Assembly (NCBI RefSeq): GCF_000208925.1
Contig: NW_001915035.1
Location: 11,234 to 26,833, forward strand
Reading direction: 5' to 3'
Origin: Entamoeba histolytica HM-1:IMSS
Taxonomy: Eukaryota > Evosea > Mastigamoebida > Endamoebidae
Length of the DNA: 15,600 nucleotides
Shown here: positions 8,217 through 15,600 of the stretch, piece after piece
How positions within the stretch are numbered: position 1 is the first letter of the stretch
Layout: each line of letters starts with the position of its first letter
Program-made: the position numbers and the translations under genes
Notes under the pieces: model-generated
Database searches by the model: none
Seen by the model: the letters and a program-made list of their open reading frames with translations, nothing else
Told to the model about the DNA's origin: nothing

Positions 8217-9593
8217 TTATTTCTTTGTGATTTCATCACATTGTTTTTTACGTTCCATAATCATTTGTCTTTGTTCATTCATTCTATTAGTAACATCCAT
8301 TACAGCATTCATAGAATCATCAGCCATCTTTGTAGTTTTAACATTTAATTTAGCAACTGAATCAAGAATTTCAACTGTTTTTTGGTTTGTCTTCTTCATT
8401 GCTAAATAGTCTTCACGATCTTTTCCCGTTAATACTCTTAATGCCATATCTTCTCCTTCAGTAAATTTAATTTGACCTTTAATACCTGAACAATTCATAA
8501 ATGTTTTTGTAATCATTAAATCTCCATAATCAAATACTTGTGAATTTGGTTCAAATGTAACACTTAACTGTTTATTAAATATTTTTAAATATCTAATATA
8601 AATTTCATTTACAATAAATTGAAGACATGTTGAACAAAGTCTAATTCTTCCTTTTTCTTTTCCACTTTGATTTAAAGCAATTTGTAAATGTAATGGTCTT
8701 GCTCTCATATATAATCCAAGAACATCTTGAATTGAAAAAGAACGTGATAATGTCTTCTTTTTATTTGCTGTAGTTTCAACAATATCAATATGATCATCAA
8801 ATATTTTCATTGTTGCTGGTACTAAATCATCATTTTCTAATTTCCATAAAATTTGAATTTCAACTGGAACTGGTGGAGTTTCTTTAATTGCTTCAATAAG
8901 TACAGGAATTTCTTCTTTTGGAGGTGGTACTTGTTTTGTTTTTGTATACCTTAATCTTAATTCATAAACAAGTGATTTTGTTGCTTTAATACTATCATCA
9001 ATTTCTCCTAAATAATTATCAGTTTTATCTAATAATTGATCAATCATTGCAATTTTTCTTTGTTGTTGTTCAAGTAATTTATAATTTTCTTCTTTAATTT
9101 TTTTCATTTCTTCTGCTGTTACTAATGCTTCTTGTGCTGTTTCTATATCAAATTTTCTTTGACTATTACTTTCATGATCATCAACTGTATGTTGTTTATA
9201 AATATTTAAATCTAGAACAGAGAAAGGATATTTATACATGTAATACATTAAATTGAAACACTCTTCTTCTTGTGATTGAGGAACAAAATAATACATTCTT
9301 CCTTCATTATCATAAATCTTAATTTCATTTGTCATTTCTTTAATACTAGAAATTTGTATTTTAACATATAATTTCTTTCCATATTGAGACCTAAAACAAA
9401 AGTAATTTTGTGTAATAAATAATTTTCCTTTAATACTATTGTTATTACTTTTGTTTATCACTTTATAACATTGAACAACATCTTCAGTATCACTTAATGA
9501 AAAATCTTGACGAACTTCTTCACTCATCTTCATAAGATCAGCTGCTGCAGATCTATCTCTTGCTTCAATTCTTTGTGAAACCTTCTCACTCAT
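8217..9593 (-). CDS. SNAP-47-like protein: GRAM/PH-like domain, Qb-type coil, second PH-like domain, Qc-type coil
   Basis: The protein has 458 residues (human SNAP-47 has 464). Residues about 27-130 form a GRAM/PH-like domain, opening F-S-L-S-D-T-E-D-V-V and containing G-K-L-F-I-T-Q-N-Y-F-C-F. Residues about 150-215 are a coiled coil with SNARE spacing around Gln177: hydrophobic residues at -3, +4, +7, +11, +18, +21 and +25. A proline-rich linker (222-244) leads to a second beta-rich PH-like region (about 245-390). The C-terminal coil (about 405-458) has N-R-M-N-E-Q-R-Q-M-I, aligning with N-E-I-D-T-Q-N-R-Q-I at the central layer of the SNAP-25 Qc helix, with Gln441 at layer 0. No membrane segment or palmitoylation Cys cluster is present. 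The likely role is intracellular membrane fusion as a Qbc-SNARE. The GRAM domain call is firm; the SNARE call is inferred from order, length and register. Confidence 0.72.
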   Translation of the reverse strand: MSEKVSQRIEARDRSAAADLMKMSEEVRQDFSLSDTEDVVQCYKVINKSNNNSIKGKLFITQNYFCFRSQYGKKLYVKIQISSIKEMTNEIKIYDNEGRMYYFVPQSQEEECFNLMYYMYKYPFSVLDLNIYKQHTVDDHESNSQRKFDIETAQEALVTAEEMKKIKEENYKLLEQQQRKIAMIDQLLDKTDNYLGEIDDSIKATKSLVYELRLRYTKTKQVPPPKEEIPVLIEAIKETPPVPVEIQILWKLENDDLVPATMKIFDDHIDIVETTANKKKTLSRSFSIQDVLGLYMRARPLHLQIALNQSGKEKGRIRLCSTCLQFIVNEIYIRYLKIFNKQLSVTFEPNSQVFDYGDLMITKTFMNCSGIKGQIKFTEGEDMALRVLTGKDREDYLAMKKTNQKTVEILDSVAKLNVKTTKMADDSMNAVMDVTNRMNEQRQMIMERKKQCDEITKK

Positions 9594-9915
9594 CTTCTTG
9601 AAATAACTGATTAAATAAGTTTTTAAAATAAGTACCAGTAAAATAAATTATTAAAACTTTTTTTTTAAATTATTAGAATATTTCTATATTCTTTGAAGTT
9701 CCACACATTCTTTTTCTTCTATTTTTCATTCTTTATCCTTTTTTACAGTTGATTTATACATCTGTCTTTTTATTTAGTGCTGTTTTGAATAACAAAATAT
9801 TTTTATTTTTGCTATTGTTATTAAAATAAAATAAAACCAAATTTCCTTTTGTCTTCTCATTACTTCTAAAATACCATAAAAATTCTTAGATCTTGTTTCA
9901 ATCTTTGAATTTACA
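9594..9915. other. Divergent intergenic region (322 bp) between the SNAP-47-like and lipase genes
   Basis: No coding frame or RNA gene is evident. The plus strand is pyrimidine-rich from about 9700 to 9770, with repeated TTCTTT/TTTTC runs, and A-rich around 9790-9840. It must hold both promoters; only the lipase side shows a recognisable initiator-like element. Confidence 0.6.
9878..9885 (+). promoter_or_regulatory. Initiator-like element of the lipase gene
   Basis: AAAAATTC matches the first eight bases of the Entamoeba initiator AAAAATTCA. The ATG begins at 9916, giving a leader of about 30 nt. Confidence 0.35.
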
Positions 9916-10773
9916 ATGACATTTGAATATAAAGAAACATTTCATCAATTAAATGGATTTAATATTTATTCTAGAGAATGGAGACTTAAAGAAGCAAAAG
10001 CAACAATTATTATTCTTCATGGATATGGAGAATATTCTGGTAGATATACAAAAGTTGGAGAATTTTTTGTTAATTCTGGGTTTAATGTTTTTATGCTTGA
10101 CCTTCCAGGTCATGGAAGGTCATCTGGTATTCCTAATAAACCAAAAACATTTATTAATTCAATGGAAACTTATATTAATACTCTTAATGAATATATTGAA
10201 TTTGTTAAAGATGATATAGAAGAAAGAGGAATTTCACTCCCTCTATTTTTTATGGGACATTCTATGGGTGGTTTACTTACATCAATTTTAGCAAGTAGAA
10301 GAAAGGATATTACTGCATATGTTGCATCAGCACCTGCCTATGTTATTAATAACAACATAGTTTATTACTTATATTATTTGTTTATAATAATCATATTTTT
10401 CTTCCCTTCTTTAATGGTTCCAACTAATCCAGCTGATGAAATTTTTACAAATAAAGAAGTTGCACGAGAATATGATAATGACCCTTACACTTTAACAGCT
10501 AAAGCATCAGGTAAAACAGGATTAGAAATGGCACGATATGGTGATGTTGAAAAAGATCGTGATTTAACAGTCCCATTTTATTTAATGCATGGATCTGGAG
10601 ATACATTAATTAAAGTAGAAGGAGCAAGAAATAAAGCAAAACATCTTAAAAATCCACTTTCAAAATATGTTGAATATCCTGGAGCAAACCATGTTCTTTT
10701 AGAAGAAGATAATCAACAAGAAATGTTGATTGATATTAACAAATGGTTAGACTCTGTTATTCAATCTCAATAA
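9916..10773 (+). CDS. Monoglyceride lipase-like alpha/beta hydrolase (serine aminopeptidase S33 type)
   Basis: The 285-residue protein aligns end to end with monoglyceride lipases (human MGLL is 303 aa). It has the oxyanion-side H-G-Y-G (35-38), the D-L-P-G-H-G-R-S-S segment (62-70), nucleophile Ser116 in G-H-S-M-G-G, Asp229 in H-G-S-G-D-T, and His259 in G-A-N-H-V-L, so the Ser-Asp-His triad is complete. Between residues 148 and 168 the cap region is an unbroken hydrophobic stretch rich in Tyr, Ile and Phe, followed by V-P-T-N-P-A-D-E-I-F. It takes the place of the membrane-touching cap helix of MGLL, and suggests the enzyme sits on a membrane to reach lipid substrates. Likely activity is hydrolysis of monoacylglycerols or lysophospholipids; the exact substrate cannot be read from sequence. 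No signal peptide is visible. Confidence 0.9.
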   Translation: MTFEYKETFHQLNGFNIYSREWRLKEAKATIIILHGYGEYSGRYTKVGEFFVNSGFNVFMLDLPGHGRSSGIPNKPKTFINSMETYINTLNEYIEFVKDDIEERGISLPLFFMGHSMGGLLTSILASRRKDITAYVASAPAYVINNNIVYYLYYLFIIIIFFFPSLMVPTNPADEIFTNKEVAREYDNDPYTLTAKASGKTGLEMARYGDVEKDRDLTVPFYLMHGSGDTLIKVEGARNKAKHLKNPLSKYVEYPGANHVLLEEDNQQEMLIDINKWLDSVIQSQ

Positions 10774-10921
10774 CATTTTTCATATTTTTTGTTTTATTAA
10801 ATTTTTTTATTAAAATATTAATTAATTTATTAAAATGATTTTTTTTAAGATCTTATTTACCATAAAAAAATAAAAATAACTTAAAAATCAACAACAAAAA
10901 AATATATTTTATTTCTTTGAT

Positions 10922-11335
10922 ATGAAAAGTCTTGTCATTCTTTTATTAGTTGTAAGTGTTTTATCTCAATCACAAAAATTTGAAAACATGGGAACAGACA
11001 ATGTATTAAATGTTTTATCAAACCTCGAAGCTGACATTCGTGATATTGAAACAACAGAAGCAGTTATTAGAGGAGATATAGAATATGATAGAAATTTACA
11101 TCAAATGCATTTAACTAAATATGAACAATTCCAAATTAAACATGAACTTGCATTTTATAGAAAACAATTAAAACAAACATTAAAGGTAAAAAAAGTATTA
11201 GCTCAACGATTCATTAATTTCTTGAATAAAGTTCCAAAAAAAGCAGTGAAAATTTTTGAAAAGAAGTTTAATTTACCAAAGAGAATAACACTTTTAAAAA
11301 AATGGGCACAAGGTCAAAAATTATACATTGAATAA
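10922..11335 (+). CDS. Small secreted helical protein, unrecognised family
   Basis: The 137-residue protein begins with a clear signal peptide: M-K-S followed by the hydrophobic core L-V-I-L-L-L-V-V-S-V-L, with probable cleavage near residues 15-18. The mature part has no cysteine and one tryptophan and is predicted almost wholly helical. Residues about 25-60 are acidic and heptad-like (L-x-x-L-x-x-D-I-x-D-I), while residues about 75-137 are Lys/Arg-rich and amphipathic. No membrane segment or retention signal is seen, so export to the medium or a secretory vesicle is expected. I do not recognise a family, and no enzymatic motif is visible. It lies 148 bp after the lipase on the same strand and converges on HBS1. 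Confidence 0.78.
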   Translation: MKSLVILLLVVSVLSQSQKFENMGTDNVLNVLSNLEADIRDIETTEAVIRGDIEYDRNLHQMHLTKYEQFQIKHELAFYRKQLKQTLKVKKVLAQRFINFLNKVPKKAVKIFEKKFNLPKRITLLKKWAQGQKLYIE

Positions 11336-11343
11336 AATTAAGT

Positions 11344-11348
11344 TAATT
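11344..11348 (+). terminator. TAATT polyadenylation-type motif after the small secreted protein gene
   Basis: TAATT starts 9 nt past the stop codon at 11333-11335. Its position is typical for an Entamoeba 3' end; the motif itself is common in AT-rich DNA. Confidence 0.35.
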
Positions 11349-11470
11349 TAAAAGTACACAATTCTTTGCACTTCAATTTCTTTTAATTTTAATATATAAA
11401 TATTATTTTTTTTTTTTGTTTATACAATTTAAATTAAATAATAATACTTCAAAAATTCATTTATTATATT

Positions 11471-13105
11471 TTAACCTCGTAATTCTGTAATAACTCCTTT
11501 ACCAATAGTTATTTTATTACATCTTAAGAAGAAATGACTAAATGCATCATTATTCACACGAGTATCAACACATAATGGTTTTTGAAGAATGATCTCTACA
11601 TTAGCTTGAATTATGTCTTTTAATTTTTTTGGTCTAACTTTAACATCTTGTATTCCTGAGAAGAAGATTCGTGCAAAAACACAGGGTGAAGAACCAGTTG
11701 AACAATAAAATGACATTAAAGTTCCTCTTCTAATAATTAAATCTCTACAATTCAAATCAACAGTTGCATGAAACTTTTTATAATATATTGGTGGTTCAGC
11801 TGGTGATCCAATAACATATCCTTTCATTATGTTAAGATTAGTTCCATCAACTTGTATTTCAACAATATCTCCTGCACCAGCACAATCAATAATTTGATTT
11901 CCTTTTTTGATTTTTTTTATTACTCCATGAGTTTGAGTTGGGTAAATAATAACATCATCTTTCTCTCCAATAACACCAGAAGAAATGATTCCAGTAATAA
12001 CACTTCCATTGCCTTGTTTATAAGAATCATTACAAATAAATCTTAATGGTTTTTCAATGTCATGAAATTGTGCACTTTCTTCAGAAATTACTGAAAGTAA
12101 ACTTTCTTGACACCATTTACAGGAAGTTGTTGGTTTTATTAAATTCTCTCCTGAAAGTCCACTAATAGGAATATATCGTATATTTATATTATCAAGGTTA
12201 TATTCTTTTAATAATTCTTCAGCAACACTAACAACACTTTTATATTTTGATTCACTCCATTTCACAGAATCCATTTTGTTAATAGCAACAATAATTTTTG
12301 ATACAGTTGAATATGCTAATGTTGAAACAATATCTAAAAATGTTCCTTCATACGTACATTTTAAATTATGTTTATCAACATCTACAACAACAACAGCTAC
12401 ATCTGCTTCATTCATTGCATCAATAGTTTTCATAAGAAAATCTGTATGTCCAGGTGCATCTAATATTCTAATATTTTTATGATTATATTGGAATTCAACA
12501 GCTCCAACAGATATAGTAATTCCTCTATTTCTTTCTTCATCATCAGTATCCATAACCCATGCATATTCAAATGACTTCTTTCCTTTTTCTCCACATTCTT
12601 TTTTGTTTTTTTCAATTTGTGAATGAGTAACACCTCCAAGTTCTTGTAAAATATGACCAACTGTTGTTGACTTACCTGAGTCTACATGACCACAAAAAAT
12701 AACAGTTAATGGTGTTTGATTTGTTTTGTGCATTTCTTTTACTTTGTTGATGATTTCTGAATGTCTTTTTTGAGAATGTTGGACTGTTGGCATTGAATGT
12801 GGAGATGGAAGTGGACTTGGAGTCTTATGAGTAGTTGGTTTATTTTTTGGAAGAGGAGACTTAGTAATTGGGATTGGTGTTTTCATTTTTGGTGGTTGTT
12901 TATCCATAATCTTTGTTTTTGTTGTTTTCTTTTTAAATGAGGCAATAGTACGTTTAACATCATAACCATTCTTTTCTAGTGCAACTTCAACTTGTTCTTC
13001 AGTCAATGTATCTGCAATTTCTTCAGGCAGAAACCCAAAGACATCTTCTATTAATTCTTCAATTTCTCTTTGAGATAATTCTTCTGATTCATCATAATAC
13101 GCCAT
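11471..13105 (-). CDS. HBS1: HBS1-like translational GTPase (ribosome rescue)
   Basis: The protein has 544 residues. Residues about 15-60 match the HBS1 N-terminal domain: an acidic helix, F-G-F-L-P, and V-E-V-A-L-E-K-N-G-Y-D-V-K-R-T-I. A Lys/Pro/Ser/Thr-rich linker follows (about 62-110). The EF-Tu-type G domain has G1 G-H-V-D-S-G-K-S-T (139-147), G2 R-G-I-T (194-197), G3 D-A-P-G-H (216-220) and G4 N-K-M-D (276-279), all intact. Two beta-barrel domains complete the protein, ending G-K-G-V-I-T-E-L-R-G. HBS1 acts with Dom34/Pelota to split stalled ribosomes for no-go and non-stop mRNA decay. The N-terminal domain and linker favour HBS1 over eEF1A or eRF3. It is shorter than yeast Hbs1 (611 aa), mainly in the linker. 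Confidence 0.93.
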   Translation of the reverse strand: MAYYDESEELSQREIEELIEDVFGFLPEEIADTLTEEQVEVALEKNGYDVKRTIASFKKKTTKTKIMDKQPPKMKTPIPITKSPLPKNKPTTHKTPSPLPSPHSMPTVQHSQKRHSEIINKVKEMHKTNQTPLTVIFCGHVDSGKSTTVGHILQELGGVTHSQIEKNKKECGEKGKKSFEYAWVMDTDDEERNRGITISVGAVEFQYNHKNIRILDAPGHTDFLMKTIDAMNEADVAVVVVDVDKHNLKCTYEGTFLDIVSTLAYSTVSKIIVAINKMDSVKWSESKYKSVVSVAEELLKEYNLDNINIRYIPISGLSGENLIKPTTSCKWCQESLLSVISEESAQFHDIEKPLRFICNDSYKQGNGSVITGIISSGVIGEKDDVIIYPTQTHGVIKKIKKGNQIIDCAGAGDIVEIQVDGTNLNIMKGYVIGSPAEPPIYYKKFHATVDLNCRDLIIRRGTLMSFYCSTGSSPCVFARIFFSGIQDVKVRPKKLKDIIQANVEIILQKPLCVDTRVNNDAFSHFFLRCNKITIGKGVITELRG

Positions 13106-13496
13106 AGTCTTGTGTTTAAAAGAGTATTGATTTTCTTTTTAGTTTTTTCTCTTTTTTTTTAATTTTCTATTTTTTTCAGTCTATTTTTGAATATGAGGAT
13201 TAACTGTTTGAAAGGAAATAAATTCATATTGAGAGGATTTGTTATTCTTCATTAATACTACAGTGAAATTTTGTGAAATCTCTCATAAAATGGTAATGAT
13301 TTGTTTTTATCATTTGTTGATTAACAATAAAATTATTTGAAAAACTCATATTTATTAATATTTTATTATACTTCTTGAAACTATTGAAGAAAAGTATTGT
13401 CTATTTAAAAAGGTTAATATAAATTTATTAAAACATTATAATTGTTCATTTAAAGAAAGTAAATTTTAGTAGAAAGGATATAATAAATAAGAAAAA

Positions 13497-13528
13497 ATGT
13501 ATTTATTTACATAAATAATAAAATACAT
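13497..13528. repeat. AT-rich inverted repeat (possible hairpin)
   Basis: ATGTATTT at 13497-13504 pairs with AAATACAT at 13521-13528, and ATTTA/TAAAT can pair inside it. In DNA this AT-rich the repeat may be chance. Confidence 0.35.
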
Positions 13529-14292
13529 CAAATATCATTATAAACAATATGGTTTATACTATTACTATTTTCACTAGTAAATTATTAGTAAATAAATACA
13601 ATTTCACAAAAATTCACAAAAGAATTTTAAAAGAATTTTATCTTGTATAAGTTTCTCTCATTCTTCATCTTGTAGTTCATAATAAATCAAATAGAGTAAT
13701 TTACAGTGATTGGATGTTATCTAATTATAATAATATTTCCTTTTTTTGTGATACATGAAATATCTTGGATATTAATTTTTAATATTTTTTTTAAAATAAC
13801 ATTGTAGTATTAGTTCAATGATTAAAGTATAGATTGTCTTTATGAATTACTTAAAAAAATTGAAATTATAACTTCCAAATGATGATGATTGTAAATTTAT
13901 GAATAATAATTTTTATATTAAAAATTGAACTAACTTTTAGAATTATTAAAAATTTGTTTTTTGAATGGTTCAGAAATAAAATAAATTAACAAATTCAGCT
14001 ATGAAATACTTTTCTCAACTTAACATGAATTAATTGTCAAAAGTAGTTTATTGAAAATAAGGGGAAAACAGATTTATTAGTTTTTCATTTTAGTTAGAAT
14101 AATTAAGGTGTATTAGTACTATAGTATGTTAAGATACCAAACATAACAATGACTAATATGTATTTAATAGAAGTATATAAAATCAATATTATTAGAAAAA
14201 TTTTATAAAGAGTTGAGTGATAAATCTTCAATCCAAAAATAAAATATTATAAAATATGATAGAAGAAATAAAACTACTCAAATCAGTTTTAT

Positions 14293-14310
14293 GTTATTTA
14301 TGAAAATAAC
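14293..14310. repeat. Short inverted repeat before an A tract, upstream of the membrane-protein gene
   Basis: GTTATTT at 14293-14299 and AAATAAC at 14304-14310 form a perfect 7-bp stem with a 4-nt loop, followed by a run of A and TAA/GAT triplets. It lies 80 bp before the ATG. No function is known. Confidence 0.3.
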
Positions 14311-14389
14311 AAAAAAAAAATAATAATAATGATAATGATTTAAAAGAATAAATAAATTAAATCTATTGAAGATCTTTAAAAAAGACATA

Positions 14390-15600
14390 ATGAATTGTAA
14401 TTTAACATTATCATCTTCTACAACGTTAGATGATGATGACTCTTCTGTTGATATCATTGATATAGAAAGTATTACTCAAAATGAAATAGAATCAGTTAAA
14501 GAGATATTCAAAGCTATGACACAAAGAAGGTATGAAAGAAAATTCTTAGGTAGAGACCCTTTTTCAACAACAAGTAGAAAAATATCATTTTTATTTATTT
14601 TCTCATTAGGAGGATATTTACTTGGGTTAGTTATTAAATACTTTATTAATACAATAGAAAATGATCAGCAATCATCAATAGATGAAACAACAAATTCTTT
14701 TGGTTTATTTCTAATTCAACATTTAAATGAAATATTAATAATGATTGTAATGACTATTTCTATTACACTTTCTTTACACATTTTAAGACCTTTTATTGTA
14801 GTTTTAATGTTTGAATTATATTGGTTTACGATATTCTTCTTTTTATTAGAAGCATACAATTCATTTTCATTAACTGTTCTTTCAATATTAATATTAGTTA
14901 TTGTTGTATTATTTACATTATTATTTTCAACATTCTTTTCAACAATATTAAAACATATTCCATTATTTATTTTTCTACGACCAACAATTGTTTCAGTAGA
15001 AGAATCATCAAAAGGATTTAGAAGATATATTCTTGAAACTATTAACTTTATTACTAGAAGAAAGAAAAAATATACACTTGAAGGTAAATTAAATAATAAT
15101 TCATTGGAAGGAACTATTGTTTGGGTTGATAATCAAATGTTAGGTGAATCTTTAACAGGAGAATGGAAAAATAAGATGCTTGTAGGTCCATTTGAATCAA
15201 TACTTATAGGACAACGATCATTAATTCATTCAGTAACTTTAATGGCATATAATTCTAAATTCTATCAAGGAATTCTTTCATTTTATTATTCATTAATATC
15301 TGTTGAATGTTGTTATTCAGGAACAATTCTTTATGTTTGTTTCTCATAAATTATTATTGAAATAAAATTCATCTTTAGAATTTACCAAAAGTAACTCAAA
15401 TTTACAATAGAAAATGTCAATGTATCGGAGACTGTAGTTGTTGTAGAGATATTATTGGTGATATTCATAGTGTTAAAGAAACATCAACAATAGATTCATT
15501 AAATGTACAATTAAATGAAAATACAAATATGATTAATGTTTCTTCTTCATCAAAAGAATTAAATGAAGTAACTTTAAGAATAAGTAAAAGAAATGATTCA
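14390..15600 (+). CDS. Multi-pass membrane protein of unknown function, spliced, C-terminus beyond the right edge
   Basis: Exon 1 is 14390-15334 (315 codons) and exon 2 runs from 15379 to the edge (74 codons, open), so at least 389 residues. I chose the ATG at 14390; the same frame extends 8 codons further to a TTG, which is not a credible eukaryotic start. The N-terminus is acidic (a D-D-D-D-S-S stretch near 14-19) and presumably cytosolic. Four hydrophobic segments are likely membrane helices: about 65-86, 114-132, 134-156 and 159-187. A basic R-R-K-K-K turn and a beta-rich soluble region follow, containing G-K-L-N-N-N-S-L-E-G-T-I-V-W-V-D and G-E-W-K-N-K-M. Just after the intron comes C-Q-C-I-G-D-C-S-C-C (328-337), then a polar Ser/Asn-rich stretch. 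I do not recognise the family. Confidence 0.8.
15335..15378 (+). other. Spliceosomal intron (44 nt) in the membrane-protein gene
   Basis: GTTTGT at 15335-15340 and CTTTAG ending at 15378 flank an in-frame TAA (15347-15349). Removal at phase 0 continues the frame for 74 codons to the window edge with no stop. Confidence 0.87.

Larger units (their letters stand above)
13106..14389. other. Long AT-rich intergenic region (about 1.28 kb) without recognisable genes
   Basis: This gap, between the 5' end of HBS1 and the 5' end of the membrane-protein gene, is several times longer than the others in the window. Stops interrupt all frames, and I see no tRNA, SINE/LINE or snRNA signature. It holds T-rich tracts near HBS1 (13132-13180), small direct repeats (TAGTAAAT twice near 13575-13592; AGAATTTTA twice near 13621-13640) and short AT hairpins. 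It must contain two promoters, neither clearly recognised. Confidence 0.7.

Noticed and set aside
10360..10416. Possible intron in the lipase gene, at the hydrophobic stretch that follows GTTTAT
   Set aside because: There is no AG acceptor at a sensible distance, the frame stays open, and the segment aligns in place with the cap helix of monoglyceride lipases.
13800..13850. tRNA-like feel of a TTAGTTCAATGATTAAAG stretch
   Set aside because: No acceptor stem, anticodon arm or T-loop consensus could be folded around it.
14366..14389. Eight-codon N-terminal extension of the membrane protein starting at TTG
   Set aside because: Non-AUG initiation is not expected here, and an ATG in the same frame lies at 14390.
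1..15600. Mobile elements, CRISPR arrays, rRNA and bacterial-style operons
   Set aside because: No transposase or reverse-transcriptase motifs, no regularly spaced repeats, no rRNA-like segments; the genes are eukaryotic with individual promoters and introns.

Overview
This window looks like nuclear DNA from an Entamoeba species, most likely the E. histolytica/dispar/nuttalli group (species not resolved). The reasons are an overall AT content well above 70%, densely packed genes on both strands, intergenic gaps mostly of 20-180 bp, and short introns (44-72 nt) that begin GTTTG and end TAG. Entamoeba-like core promoter elements (GAAC and AAAAATTCA-type initiators) lie just upstream of start codons, and TAATT-type polyadenylation motifs lie at or just after stop codons. 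No bacterial operon signals, mobile elements, CRISPR arrays or tRNA/rRNA genes were seen.

Layout. Positions 1-1817 (minus) hold the N-terminal part of a large protein, probably of the BEACH family, with one intron; it runs off the left edge. Positions 1995-3452 (minus) hold one spliced gene joining leucine-rich repeats to a dual-specificity phosphatase domain whose active-site loop is degenerate. Positions 3576-4142 (minus) encode a compact NOT2 subunit of the CCR4-NOT complex. Positions 4289-8194 (plus) encode a complete VPS15 (PI3-kinase regulatory subunit: kinase-like domain, helical repeats, WD40). Tail-to-tail with it, only 22 bp away, positions 8217-9593 (minus) encode a GRAM/PH-like and coiled-coil protein whose domain order and length match SNAP-47-type Qb/Qc SNAREs. 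Positions 9916-10773 (plus) encode a monoglyceride-lipase-like alpha/beta hydrolase, and 10922-11335 (plus) a small secreted helical protein with no recognised family. Positions 11471-13105 (minus) encode the ribosome-rescue GTPase HBS1. A 1.28-kb AT-rich gap follows, and then a multi-pass membrane protein of unknown function (14390 to the right edge, plus) with a 44-nt intron.

How the genes relate. They are independent eukaryotic transcription units. Several concern endomembrane traffic (BEACH protein, VPS15, SNAP-47-like SNARE), and two concern mRNA control and quality control (NOT2, HBS1). The strongest leads are the SNAP-47-like protein, the LRR-phosphatase with an altered catalytic loop, the unrecognised secreted protein, and the unrecognised membrane protein with a Cys-rich stretch after its intron.
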